Assembly: GCF_004361915.1 (NCBI RefSeq)
Contig: NZ_SNWP01000010.1
Coordinates: forward strand, 372,001-436,000
From: Sediminibacterium goheungense
GTDB taxonomy: Bacteria; Bacteroidota; Bacteroidia; Chitinophagales; Chitinophagaceae
DNA length: 64,000 bases
Reading direction: 5' to 3'
Shown: one piece after another, positions 8,133 through 16,755 of the stretch
How positions within the stretch are numbered: position 1 is the stretch's first letter
Layout: the number at the start of each line of letters is the position of its first letter
The notes under the pieces: model-generated
Databases searched by the model: none
What the model saw: the letters and a program-made list of their open reading frames with translations, nothing else
What the model was told of the DNA's origin: nothing
Position numbers and translations under genes: made by a program

Positions 8133-9011
8133 ATGAACCATTTTACGATTAAAGACATTGAGAATCTTAGCGGAATTAAAGCACATACACTTCGGATCTG
8201 GGAACAGCGATACCAGCTTTTTACCCCTAAGCGCAAAGAAAGTAAACACCGTTATTATGACAACGAGGACCTGAAACACATTCTTCGCATTTCGCAGCTA
8301 TACCATAATGGTATCAAGATCTCGAAAATTGCCCAGCTATCTGATGAGTCTATCCGTTCCATGGCGATGCTGGGTTCCGAACAAAAAGAATCATCAGCTT
8401 CCTTTGTGCATCAGTTAATCGAAGCCTCTATTGATTTCGATGAGGACTCATTTGAAGCCGCTCTCGATACAGCATTCAAACAATTCGGGTTTGAGTCGAC
8501 TATTATAGATATTGTATATGTTTTCCTGGAACGGGTAGGCCTGTTATGGCTTACAGATCATATGCTTCCTGCTCAGGAACATTTCGCCAGTAATATTGTG
8601 AGAAGAAAAATTATTGCACATATTGAATCATTGAAAGTAAAACCGGTTGCTTCGGGAGATACCTATGTTTTATTTACCCTTGAGGGAGAATACCATGAAA
8701 TTCCACTGCTCCTGGCCTATTACCTGATGAAGGCAAGTGGAAAACACTGTATATACATGGGTGTAAATGTTCCTGTCAGTGATCTTGAAACATATGTTCT
8801 TCATAAAAAACCTACTCACCTGTATTTCCATGCAATTGCTCATATGAATGAGGAACCGGTAGACGAAATGCTTACAACCATCACAAGGATGTTTAAAGAG
8901 CAACGGGTAATAATGGCGGGCCCACTTACCAAAGAAGTTACCTGTACGCAGGAAAATCTAAAGGTATTATACAGCATGAAGGAGATGCTGGATTTTGTGA
9001 AAAAGAACTGA
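8133..9011 (+). CDS. MerR-family regulator with B12-binding domain (CarH/LitR type)
   Basis: Cytoplasmic transcription factor of 292 residues. Residues 1-75 form a MerR winged helix (FTIKDIENLSGIKAHTLRIW). Residues 90-165 match the helical cap of AdoCbl photoreceptors and contain the Wx9EH signature: Trp139, Glu149, His150. Residues 175-290 form a Rossmann-like cobalamin domain with His188 in EGEYHEIP, at the place of the lower axial ligand. Family members bind adenosylcobalamin, repress in the dark and fall off DNA in light, often controlling carotenoid genes. Here the residue after the Trp is Leu140 where Thermus CarH has the histidine that forms the light-state adduct. No carotenoid gene is nearby, so targets are unknown. 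Confidence 0.85.
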   Translation: MNHFTIKDIENLSGIKAHTLRIWEQRYQLFTPKRKESKHRYYDNEDLKHILRISQLYHNGIKISKIAQLSDESIRSMAMLGSEQKESSASFVHQLIEASIDFDEDSFEAALDTAFKQFGFESTIIDIVYVFLERVGLLWLTDHMLPAQEHFASNIVRRKIIAHIESLKVKPVASGDTYVLFTLEGEYHEIPLLLAYYLMKASGKHCIYMGVNVPVSDLETYVLHKKPTHLYFHAIAHMNEEPVDEMLTTITRMFKEQRVIMAGPLTKEVTCTQENLKVLYSMKEMLDFVKKN

Positions 9012-9023
9012 CGTTGTATTTCG

Positions 9024-9092
9024 GATCTTTGATCTTTTGATTGCCTGATCTATTACAAATGTCAAATCAAGCAATCAAAAGATCAGAAAATC
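9024..9092. repeat. Period-8 inverted spacer element between convergent genes
   Basis: GAT cores begin at 9024, 9031, 9039 and 9047, and inverted ATC cores at 9066, 9074, 9082 and 9090 (exact 8-base step). Arms 9031-9049 and 9066-9084 pair over 19 bases with a single G-T pair and a 16-base loop. It fills the gap between the MerR gene and the NtrC-type regulator and runs into the latter's TGA stop (9091-9093). It may act as a bidirectional terminator. Confidence 0.6.
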
Positions 9093-10242
9093 AAACATAA
9101 GACGCAACATCTCCTGCTGTAATTTCTTTTCCGGAAAGAATGATCAAACGTTCCACAACATTCCTCAGTTCCCGGATATTACCAGTCCAGTTATGTTGCT
9201 GAAGTGCCTCTATGGCTTTTTTATCGATGCCTTTTTTGGCCTGTCCGTATTCAACAGCAATATCATCAAGAAATTTATCAACCAATAATGGAATATCAGC
9301 TTTCCGCTCATTCAGTGAGGGTACATGAATCAGAATTACCCCCAATCTGTGGTAAAGGTCAAGACGGAAATTTTTTTCTTCTACTTCTTTGAGCAAGTCT
9401 TTATTGGTAGCAGCTACCACACGCACATCCACTGCTATTTCTTTATCGCCACCCACCCTGGTAATTTTACCTTCCTGGAGGGCACGTAGTACTTTTGCCT
9501 GTGCACTCAGGCTCATATCGCCTATTTCATCCAGAAACAATGTACCGCCGTTGGCCTGTTCAAACTTCCCGATACGTTGTTTGATGGCAGAGGTAAAAGA
9601 ACCCTTTTCATGACCAAATAATTCACTTTCGATCAATTCACTCGGTATAGCAGCACAGTTAACTTCTATAATGGGTCCCTGAGCCCTGCTACTCTTCTCA
9701 TGTAACCAGCGTGCCACCAGTTCTTTACCGCTCCCGTTTTCTCCAGTTACCAATACACGTGCATCGGTAGGAGCTACTTTATCAATCGTTTCCTTAATAC
9801 GCAGAATGGCTTCGCTATCGCCGATAATTTCCTGGACCTTAGACACTTTCTTCTTCAACACTTTTGTTTCCTGTACCAGGTTGGTTCTGTCCATTGCATT
9901 TCTAATCGTAATCAGTAACCTGTTCAGATCTGGGGGCTTGGAAATATAATCGTAAGCACCTTTTTTAACCGCATCCACTGCTGTTTCGATATTCCCGTGC
10001 CCGCTGATCATGATCACCGGCGTATCTGCGTTGATTTCGGTTACCCGCTGCAGAAATTCAATACCATCCAGTTTGGGCATTTTAATATCGCATAATACCA
10101 CATCATAGGTACCCGAGGTAAATTTTTTAAGCCCTTCTTCGCCGTCTGCGGCTTCTTCTACTTTAAATCCTTCGTTCCCCAGAATGTCTTTTAAAACGTT
10201 CCTGATAGCGCGTTCATCATCAATAATTAGAATAGTAGGCAT
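9091..10242 (-). CDS. NtrC-type response regulator without HTH domain
   Basis: Receiver plus AAA+ sigma-54 activator of 383 residues. The receiver spans 1-120, with the acidic pair in LIIDDE and phospho-acceptor Asp52 in LCDIKMP. The AAA+ domain spans 140-370, with Walker A GENGSGKE (168-174) and Walker B GGTLFLDEIGDM. The sigma-54 contact loop reads GSFTSA (214-219) instead of GAFTGA. The protein stops at GDVASYV just after the AAA+ lid, so the C-terminal Fis-type DNA-binding helix is absent. I chose ATG 10242 because the receiver's first strand begins there; the ORF extends upstream to 10290 without domain support. The gene follows a TonB receptor by 34 bases. No histidine kinase is adjacent. 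Confidence 0.85.
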   Translation of the reverse strand: MPTILIIDDERAIRNVLKDILGNEGFKVEEAADGEEGLKKFTSGTYDVVLCDIKMPKLDGIEFLQRVTEINADTPVIMISGHGNIETAVDAVKKGAYDYISKPPDLNRLLITIRNAMDRTNLVQETKVLKKKVSKVQEIIGDSEAILRIKETIDKVAPTDARVLVTGENGSGKELVARWLHEKSSRAQGPIIEVNCAAIPSELIESELFGHEKGSFTSAIKQRIGKFEQANGGTLFLDEIGDMSLSAQAKVLRALQEGKITRVGGDKEIAVDVRVVAATNKDLLKEVEEKNFRLDLYHRLGVILIHVPSLNERKADIPLLVDKFLDDIAVEYGQAKKGIDKKAIEALQQHNWTGNIRELRNVVERLIILSGKEITAGDVASYV

Positions 10243-10276
10243 GGTAAAGGTTTTTGCTAAGATATCATTTGTGAAG

Positions 10277-12352
10277 TCAGTGTAAGCCAAAATTCATGCC
10301 GAAACCATAATTACGGGTTGCAGCGGCATTATAATACCGCCTGCCGGCTGCATTGATATCGTTCCCAAGACTATAGGTCTGATTCAGGATATTGTCAGCT
10401 GTTATATACAGCTCCCATTTTTTTATCCGATATCCAATTTTTGCCTGCATTAATTGATAGGGTTTTGCCTCTGCATCATTCGCGTCATTCAATGGAATAG
10501 ATGATACAGCATTGAATAACACAGCACCATAAACCCCTGAAGCCGTTTGTATATCTGCCCCCATGGCCAGTGTATTCAGCGGAACACCTGTTAGCCGGTT
10601 ATTACTGTAGTCAATACTGCCCTGTGTGTAGTTTGTAAAGCGGTAGGGCTGATATGTATAGCTAACCCAAACAGCCAGTTCGCGCATTTGTCTGTTCGTA
10701 TTTTTCACCGGATAGGTTTTTAACATGGCTTCTATACCCTGCTGACGGGTACCACCGGCATTTACGAAATATTCCGCGCCGCTATTGCTGTTCCTCCTTA
10801 CAATGGCATTATTGAGCCGGAAATAATAATAAGACAGGTCAAATAATACCCGGCTTTTCATAATGCTCCCCTTTATACCCGTCTCTATATTCCAACCAGA
10901 TTCGGCATTCAGTGTCCCGTAAAAATTTCCATCTGAAGGTCTGAACTCAGCGAGTGTAGGTGCCGAAAATCCTTTCGCCAATATTGTATAGACCTGTATC
11001 TGAGGTTTTAGCGCATATGAAAATGCTAGTCGGGGTGTAAATAGAGTACCCATTTGTTTACGTGCATACCGGCTCCCGATATCCGTAAGTCTTCTGTAGC
11101 GATAGGATTGTTGATTGGTGCTTACACCTGCCGTAATAGACAAACGCTCCCTGTATTTGTACTGTAGTTGTGTGAAGATAAACCATTGTACAGCAAATAC
11201 TTTATCGATGTATTGAACCGTATCTTTTACACCTGCCCTGTTTCCATAATTTTCAATCAGTGAATGCTGGTACTGCCACTCAGCCCCTGTATTGAATTGC
11301 CATTCATGATTACCAGATCGATGGCTATACTGCCATTGTGTACCTGCTCCTATATTATCTTCTCTTCGTTGCTCATAATTGGTAATAAATGGATTTTTGA
11401 AGCCTGTAACACTCATCATCACAAATGAACGAATACTGTGCTGATCATTTAGCTTATATTGATGATATACCCCATTGTAAAAAGTTTTGTTGTAAACAGC
11501 CGTTCGTTGTTGAATGGCCCCGGGAAGGGCTCCGGCAGGTTGTCTGGCCTGTTGAGGATTTTGCATAAACTGTATTTCATTAATCCCTCCCGGTGTCTGG
11601 TAATATAAATCTGTGTAAAAACTCAGAAAACGCCAATTATGCACTTTACCTCTCAATGCTCCCTGCCAGGTAAAGCCATCTCTTCTCATAGCCGATTGCT
11701 GACGATACCCATCCGACTGAAGGTGCAACTGCTGCAGCTCACTGCTGAAAGTAGGTGTGCTATATCGCCAACCCGTCTTCTGTTGAAATAATCCAAATGA
11801 TCCGCCCATCAATCCGCCATAAACATGATGTATTTTTTTTTCAGAAAAATGTAGTCCGGATCGCAACAAAACAGCACCTCCGGTACCCGCTCCATAAGCG
11901 GCAGCTACGGGTCCTTTCAGTATTTCTGCACTACTAATCTGTGTCGGTGCTATCAGGTTAAAATAAGTGTTGCCGCCGCCATCCGTTAAAGGCAGATCAT
12001 CAAAATAAACCTTGATATTTCTTACACCAAAGGGAGATCTGAGTAAGCTGCCACGTATAGATAAACGATAACTACCGGGTGATCTTTCCTCCATTCGTAT
12101 GCCAGGCTGGCTATTCATGACAGGTAATAAAGAAGGTGTTGGACTATTCTTAATTCTATCTGATCCAATGATGGCAATTGCCGCTGGAATTGCTTGCCAT
12201 TTCACCCTTCCATAAAAGGCAGTAACAGCTACTTCCTCCAGGCGAGCAGTATCAGATTCTAGTTGCTGTGCCTGATTATATAATGGCAGTATCAATATCC
12301 ATAACATGGCAGTTATGACAATCAATCTTTGTTTCATCTTTTGATATTTCAT
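10277..12352 (-). CDS. TonB-dependent outer membrane receptor
   Basis: A 691-residue outer membrane transporter. It has an N-terminal signal peptide ending near NQAQQ, a plug domain (about 40-155, with EVAVTAFYGR and the later LKGPVAAAYGAGTGGAV) and a beta-barrel rich in aromatic, alternating strands ending in YGFGMNFGLH. It lacks the N-terminal CarboxypepD_reg domain seen in SusC-like proteins, so it resembles siderophore, haem or cobalamin receptors more than glycan importers. The ligand cannot be read from sequence. A second in-frame ATG at 12337 (MKQRLIVIT) is an equally good start. The gene is upstream of, and may be co-transcribed with, the NtrC-type regulator. Confidence 0.88.
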   Translation of the reverse strand: MKYQKMKQRLIVITAMLWILILPLYNQAQQLESDTARLEEVAVTAFYGRVKWQAIPAAIAIIGSDRIKNSPTPSLLPVMNSQPGIRMEERSPGSYRLSIRGSLLRSPFGVRNIKVYFDDLPLTDGGGNTYFNLIAPTQISSAEILKGPVAAAYGAGTGGAVLLRSGLHFSEKKIHHVYGGLMGGSFGLFQQKTGWRYSTPTFSSELQQLHLQSDGYRQQSAMRRDGFTWQGALRGKVHNWRFLSFYTDLYYQTPGGINEIQFMQNPQQARQPAGALPGAIQQRTAVYNKTFYNGVYHQYKLNDQHSIRSFVMMSVTGFKNPFITNYEQRREDNIGAGTQWQYSHRSGNHEWQFNTGAEWQYQHSLIENYGNRAGVKDTVQYIDKVFAVQWFIFTQLQYKYRERLSITAGVSTNQQSYRYRRLTDIGSRYARKQMGTLFTPRLAFSYALKPQIQVYTILAKGFSAPTLAEFRPSDGNFYGTLNAESGWNIETGIKGSIMKSRVLFDLSYYYFRLNNAIVRRNSNSGAEYFVNAGGTRQQGIEAMLKTYPVKNTNRQMRELAVWVSYTYQPYRFTNYTQGSIDYSNNRLTGVPLNTLAMGADIQTASGVYGAVLFNAVSSIPLNDANDAEAKPYQLMQAKIGYRIKKWELYITADNILNQTYSLGNDINAAGRRYYNAAATRNYGFGMNFGLH

Positions 12353-12510
12353 ACAATGATGTCATTGTGCAGCTAATCATCGAAAGCTAAAATATTGAAT
12401 ACCCTGTAATACACCCTTAACTTGAAGAATGTCTTTACCCCATTATAGCCTGCCGATAGGGTTGATGGATACCTGTTTCAACGTTTATTTTCTTTACTAT
12501 GAATGTAATC

Positions 12511-12544
12511 AGAAAACAAAAACCCGGAGTAAATTCTCCGGGCT
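12511..12544 (-). terminator. Rho-independent terminator of pdhB
   Basis: On the minus strand the stem CCCGGAG/CTCCGGG with a 6-base loop is followed by a T-rich run (TTTTTGTTTT). It lies about 26 bases after the pdhB stop. Confidence 0.85.
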
Positions 12545-12569
12545 GTATAAGAGTATCGTTTCAATATAT

Positions 12570-13559
12570 TTATTTCTTCATGTACATCACTTCTTTCACC
12601 AGTTTCACTGTACGACTCACATCCGGGATGGCCAGTGCTGTAAGGTTAGGCGCATAGTGCATAGGGGCATCGGCACTGGTAATTCTACGGATAGGTGCAT
12701 CAAGGTAATCAAAGCCCTCTTTCTGAATGCGATAAGAAATTTCAGATGATACAGAAGCAAAAGGCCATTGCTCCTCTACAATTACCAGTCTGTTGGTTTT
12801 CTTTACGCTTTCAAGAATGGTCATCCAGTCGAGTGGACGGATGGTGCGCAAATCAATTACTTCTGCACTTACACCTTCTTTTTCCAATTCGGCAGCAGCC
12901 CCGAGTGCTACTTTCATCATTTTATTAAATGAAACGATGGTTACGTCGCGCCCAGTTTTTTTAACGTCGGCTTTACCTAAAGGAATATAGTATTCTTCAT
13001 CAGGCACATCACTTTTATCACCATACATCACTTCACTTTCCATAAACATCACCGGGTCTTCTTCGTAGCGGATGGCCTGCTTCAACAATCCTTTGGCATC
13101 ATATCCATTAGAGGGAGATACCACTTTCAATCCGGGTATATTGGCATAATAACTTTCAAAAGCTGTTGAGTGCTGGGCTCCTAACTGACCGGCACTACCA
13201 TTCGGGCCACGGAACACAATCGGACAACCAATCTGCCCGCCGCTCATGGCGAGCATTTTAGAGGCTGTATTCAGTATCTGATCCATCGCCAGTACACCGA
13301 AGTTCCAGGTCATAAACTCAACAATCGGACGCAACCCGTTCTGGGCAGCTCCAACAGCCACTGCTGCGAAACCCAGTTCTGCAATGGGGGTATCAATCAC
13401 TCTTTTGGCACCGAATTCTGCTAACATACCCTGGCTTACTTTGTAAGCACCATTGTATTCGGCTACTTCTTCACCCATCAGAAACACCCGCTCGTCTCTT
13501 CTCATTTCCTCACTCATGGCTTCTCTGAGAGCCTCTCTGAAAGCTATTGAACGCATCAT
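12570..13559 (-). CDS. pdhB: Pyruvate dehydrogenase E1 component, beta subunit
   Basis: Beta chain of the thiamine-dependent alpha2beta2 E1 enzyme that oxidatively decarboxylates pyruvate (or a related 2-oxo acid) to feed acetyl-CoA. At 329 residues it has the normal length. It shows the family start REALREAMSEEM and the blocks VFLMGEEVAEYNGAYK, PIAELGFAAVAVGAA, FRGPNGSAGQLGAQHS and the C-terminal transketolase region VIDLRTIRPLDWMTI. The alpha subunit, E2 and E3 are not in the window, so the complex is encoded at dispersed loci. A -7 box lies 21 bases before the start, and the gene ends with its own terminator, so it is monocistronic. A branched-chain 2-oxo acid substrate is less likely but not excluded. 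Confidence 0.93.
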   Translation of the reverse strand: MMRSIAFREALREAMSEEMRRDERVFLMGEEVAEYNGAYKVSQGMLAEFGAKRVIDTPIAELGFAAVAVGAAQNGLRPIVEFMTWNFGVLAMDQILNTASKMLAMSGGQIGCPIVFRGPNGSAGQLGAQHSTAFESYYANIPGLKVVSPSNGYDAKGLLKQAIRYEEDPVMFMESEVMYGDKSDVPDEEYYIPLGKADVKKTGRDVTIVSFNKMMKVALGAAAELEKEGVSAEVIDLRTIRPLDWMTILESVKKTNRLVIVEEQWPFASVSSEISYRIQKEGFDYLDAPIRRITSADAPMHYAPNLTALAIPDVSRTVKLVKEVMYMKK

Positions 13560-13580
13560 ATCTGTTTGTTAAATGAGGAG

Positions 13581-13588
13581 CAAAAATA
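13581..13588 (-). promoter_or_regulatory. Candidate -7 element of pdhB
   Basis: The minus strand reads TATTTTTG, identical to the lepB box and at the same distance (21 bases) from the start codon. Confidence 0.4.
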
Positions 13589-13624
13589 TAGGATTCCATG
13601 GAATAAGAAAAAAGAAACCCCATA

Positions 13625-13670
13625 CCCCCTAAAACAGGAATGAGAAAGCTTTCGCTCTCTCATTCCTGCT
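13625..13670 (-). terminator. Terminator hairpin after TonB receptor gene
   Basis: A perfect 11-base inverted repeat (13635-13645 and 13658-13668, arm CAGGAATGAGA) lies about 25 bases after the receptor stop on the minus strand. It is followed by TTTTAGGGG, so the T run is short. Confidence 0.6.
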
Positions 13671-13692
13671 CATTTCGAATGATTCTAAGGGT

Positions 13693-16608
13693 TTAGAATA
13701 CGTTATAGCCGAAGCTCACATAATACAGCCCCCCAATGCTTGGGTTGCCCCAACCGGTACGGTAGTAATTGTTAAAGATGTTGGTACCACCAATTTTAAT
13801 CATGGATTTAGTAGCAGGCAGTTTGTAGCTTACCATCGCATCTACGGTTCTCATATATGGAACCACGCCGGTACCGAATGTACCTTCATACAGGAATGAG
13901 TTGGCCCATCTGTACTGAATGCTGAACCCATAACGATTATCCTTACCAAATCCGGTATTATTCAGTGCCATGTTTACACGGTATTTAGGCGTGTTGAAAT
14001 ATGATACGAATCCGGTTGGTAAAGCACCAATCTGGTCGTGGTACAAATTACCGGTGAAAGAAAAGTTTTTAGGCAGTAAATATTCAACTGAAGCACCCCA
14101 GCCAGATGTATTTACTTCACCAGGCGCATTAACAGAGATACTGTAAGCGATTCTGGTATTGGCGTTAAGAACATCAGCTGGATTGAATGTTGCATTTCTT
14201 GACTGGATACCTACTACAGAACTTAAGAAATCTTTGTAACGACCCCAGTAAGCATATACATCAATCAGTAATTTCTGAGCAATCAGGCCTTTATAACCCA
14301 CTTCAAATGAACGCATTGACTCCGGCTTAAATTCGCCAAAACTCTGTTGCTGTAACAGGTTCGGGTTAGGAGCACCGGCTAAGGCACTGGCTCCGAAAGC
14401 CTGTACACTAGGCAATGTAAATACAGGATTGGTATTGAACTTATAGAAATCACGTAATTGAGGTAATCCACCCAGCAGTCTTGTTCCACCACCCACTGTA
14501 AGATTGATCCACTGATTCTGTGTAGTCGGGAAACGATAAGCTGTCTGATAAGAGAAACGCAGATTGTGGTCTTTTGCCAGTTTTACCACAGCGGAAGCCC
14601 TTGGCGTAAAACGACCTTTAAAATTCGTATTCTTATCGTAACGACCCGATACAGTTAACTTAAGGATATCATTAAACAAGCGCTGAGAAACCTGTGTATA
14701 AGCCCCAAATTCATTGATTTTAATAACACCGGCTGTATCAGCGAACAGTGTTCCTTCTGAATTCAATACATATTGTTTTGCACTCACACCAATGAGCCAG
14801 TCTGTATTGGTTTTAGCAAGACCCAGATCTTCAGTGAGGTTATATTGTCCGTCAAATACTTTCAAACGAGAACGATCCAGGAACAAGCCCCCACCCTGAG
14901 AAATAGGCTTGCGTGCGATAGACTGAAACAGAGCAGAATTACCGATAAATCCGGTTGGACGTCCCTGATCAGCAAATGCCCGTGACAGGCTGTGAGAAGT
15001 GGTATAATCGCCACCATTATCAATAAATCCTACGTAAGCAGCTATATACTGAGGATACCACGCTGAGCTGGGTTTCCATGCTTCATTGTACAATCTGGTA
15101 GTGATAGTTGCATTGAAAGAATTCCCTGCATTTTCATGAGTTGAATAATATCTGGCATACCAGTTCTTGTGTTTCAGTTCGTATTTAAACTGGGCAATCC
15201 GCAGGTCTTTTAAGGAGTAACGGTCGCTTCCTGTATATACAGAGTTACCCGTACCAAAATAAGCATTAAAAGAAGCTTCAATCTTATCTGTTAATTTATA
15301 GTGGATACCTCCGGTAAGTTTCATATTTAACGTAGTTGGATCAACTACATCAGCCTCATAGTAACCGGTTCTGCTCACAGCCTGGTTACCTAAGTAATTT
15401 CTTGCTGGTGAAGCACCATAAATCAATGGCGATACACCGGCAGTTACCAATGCACCCGCACCGGCACCATTCAAAAATGCGTTAAACTGCGCAAGTTTGG
15501 CGCCCGGATTAGCAGCAAGAAAACCATTAAATGCTGCCAGCTGGCCAGATGTAAGACCCGCTGCTGCAAATACCTGAGAAGCAATACCGCTCATGGTCTG
15601 AGAGGTTTCATCGCCATAATAGTTTACACCATCATAGTTAGGATCTGTATTTCTAGATCCGGGTATGAAAGATCCATTAGGGGTATTCAGTATGCGTGAG
15701 TAGTTTTCGCCCTGACCTGCCAGCCAATCCTGTGCCTGCACAAACTGAGCATTGATTTTAAACGCCAGTTTCTCAGATACTTTTTTAGCCCATCTGAGGC
15801 TCCAGTCATAGTATGGAGCTGCTCCACGGAACTTGCTGTCAATATGGTTGATACCCTGTTTAACCTGGAAGCTAAAACCCTGGTATTTAAAAGGATTTTT
15901 ACTGTTGATCAAAACCGTTCCGTTCATACCACCCGGGCCATATAAGGCAGATGATGCACCTGGTAACAGTTCCATATTATCTACATCGAGTTCACTCAGA
16001 CCGATCACACTACCTACTGAGAAGTTTAAACCTGGCGCCTGGTTATCCATTCCGTCAACCAATTGATTGAGCCTTGTATTACCACTGCTGTTAAAGCCAC
16101 GTGTACCCACACTTCTGAAAGTTAAACTGGCTGTTACCACATCAACTCCTTTTAGGTTGGTCAACATATCGTAGTAACTTAATTGCGGTGTATTACGGAT
16201 CGCAGCTGTACTGATTCTTTCGATCGATACAGGAGATTCCAGAATTCTTTCCGGAACCCTTGAAGCAGAAACAACTACTTCATCGCCCAATGTGAAAGAG
16301 GGTGTCAGATCAACTGAAATAACATCACTTGCTCCTTTCACGGAAACTTCCTTACTGGCATATCCCACGGATGAGATGACTAAAGTAAATGGAGGCTTTT
16401 GAACGGTAGTGAAACGGAAATTACCTTTATCATCGGTAAATGTTCCAACTGTACCGCCTTTAATTGTAACAGAAACCGCTGATAGCGCTTCTTTGGAACT
16501 TGCATTTTTTACGCTACCCGAAACGGTAGTTGTCTGCTGAGCAATTGCAGGTATGGTTATGGCTGTAGCCAATGCCGCATACAGACATTTACTGTAGAAT
16601 CTTCTCAT
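13693..16608 (-). CDS. TonB-dependent receptor with CarboxypepD_reg domain
   Basis: Large outer membrane receptor of 971 residues. After a signal peptide (cleavage near AIAQQ) comes a carboxypeptidase-regulatory-like domain at about 27-110 (VSGSVKNASSKEALSAVSVTIKG). A plug follows at about 115-235, with the TonB-dependent pattern DEVVVSASRVPER and LLPGASSALYGPGGMNG, then a barrel ending in YYVSFGYNVF. It is not followed by a SusD-like lipoprotein, so it is not a classical SusCD glycan importer. The substrate is unknown. It is divergent from purC and has a plausible promoter with -33 and -7 boxes. Confidence 0.9.
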   Translation of the reverse strand: MRRFYSKCLYAALATAITIPAIAQQTTTVSGSVKNASSKEALSAVSVTIKGGTVGTFTDDKGNFRFTTVQKPPFTLVISSVGYASKEVSVKGASDVISVDLTPSFTLGDEVVVSASRVPERILESPVSIERISTAAIRNTPQLSYYDMLTNLKGVDVVTASLTFRSVGTRGFNSSGNTRLNQLVDGMDNQAPGLNFSVGSVIGLSELDVDNMELLPGASSALYGPGGMNGTVLINSKNPFKYQGFSFQVKQGINHIDSKFRGAAPYYDWSLRWAKKVSEKLAFKINAQFVQAQDWLAGQGENYSRILNTPNGSFIPGSRNTDPNYDGVNYYGDETSQTMSGIASQVFAAAGLTSGQLAAFNGFLAANPGAKLAQFNAFLNGAGAGALVTAGVSPLIYGASPARNYLGNQAVSRTGYYEADVVDPTTLNMKLTGGIHYKLTDKIEASFNAYFGTGNSVYTGSDRYSLKDLRIAQFKYELKHKNWYARYYSTHENAGNSFNATITTRLYNEAWKPSSAWYPQYIAAYVGFIDNGGDYTTSHSLSRAFADQGRPTGFIGNSALFQSIARKPISQGGGLFLDRSRLKVFDGQYNLTEDLGLAKTNTDWLIGVSAKQYVLNSEGTLFADTAGVIKINEFGAYTQVSQRLFNDILKLTVSGRYDKNTNFKGRFTPRASAVVKLAKDHNLRFSYQTAYRFPTTQNQWINLTVGGGTRLLGGLPQLRDFYKFNTNPVFTLPSVQAFGASALAGAPNPNLLQQQSFGEFKPESMRSFEVGYKGLIAQKLLIDVYAYWGRYKDFLSSVVGIQSRNATFNPADVLNANTRIAYSISVNAPGEVNTSGWGASVEYLLPKNFSFTGNLYHDQIGALPTGFVSYFNTPKYRVNMALNNTGFGKDNRYGFSIQYRWANSFLYEGTFGTGVVPYMRTVDAMVSYKLPATKSMIKIGGTNIFNNYYRTGWGNPSIGGLYYVSFGYNVF

Positions 16609-16637
16609 TTTGGCAAGATTTAGTTAATATGTATAAG

Positions 16638-16666
16638 CAAAATAGCAATTGTTGGTTTCATCCAAA
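16638..16666 (-). promoter_or_regulatory. Candidate promoter of the CarboxypepD/TonB receptor gene
   Basis: The minus strand has TTTG at 16663-16666 and TATTTTG at 16638-16644, 18 bases apart. The -7 word is one base shorter than TAnnTTTG, but the spacing and position (about 30 bases before the ATG) fit. Confidence 0.4.
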
Positions 16667-16743
16667 AATTTAATTTGTCCACAAAACCAGCTATCTGTTA
16701 AGAAAAACGAACTGCGTTACGCTTTATTATTCAATGCACTAGC

Positions 16744-16751
16744 TAATTTTG
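16744..16751 (+). promoter_or_regulatory. Candidate -7 element of purC, almost touching the start codon
   Basis: TAATTTTG matches TAnnTTTG exactly and ends only 4 bases before the purC ATG at 16756. If used, transcription would begin at or within a few bases of the ATG, giving a leaderless or near-leaderless mRNA. No clear -33 TTG is seen at the right distance. Confidence 0.4.
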
Positions 16752-16755
16752 CCGT

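Noticed and set aside
12353..12510. Small ORF in the gap between the TonB receptor and the pdhB terminator
   Set aside because: The plus-strand frame from 12429 runs through the pdhB terminator into antisense pdhB and has no initiation context; nothing else is visible in the gap.
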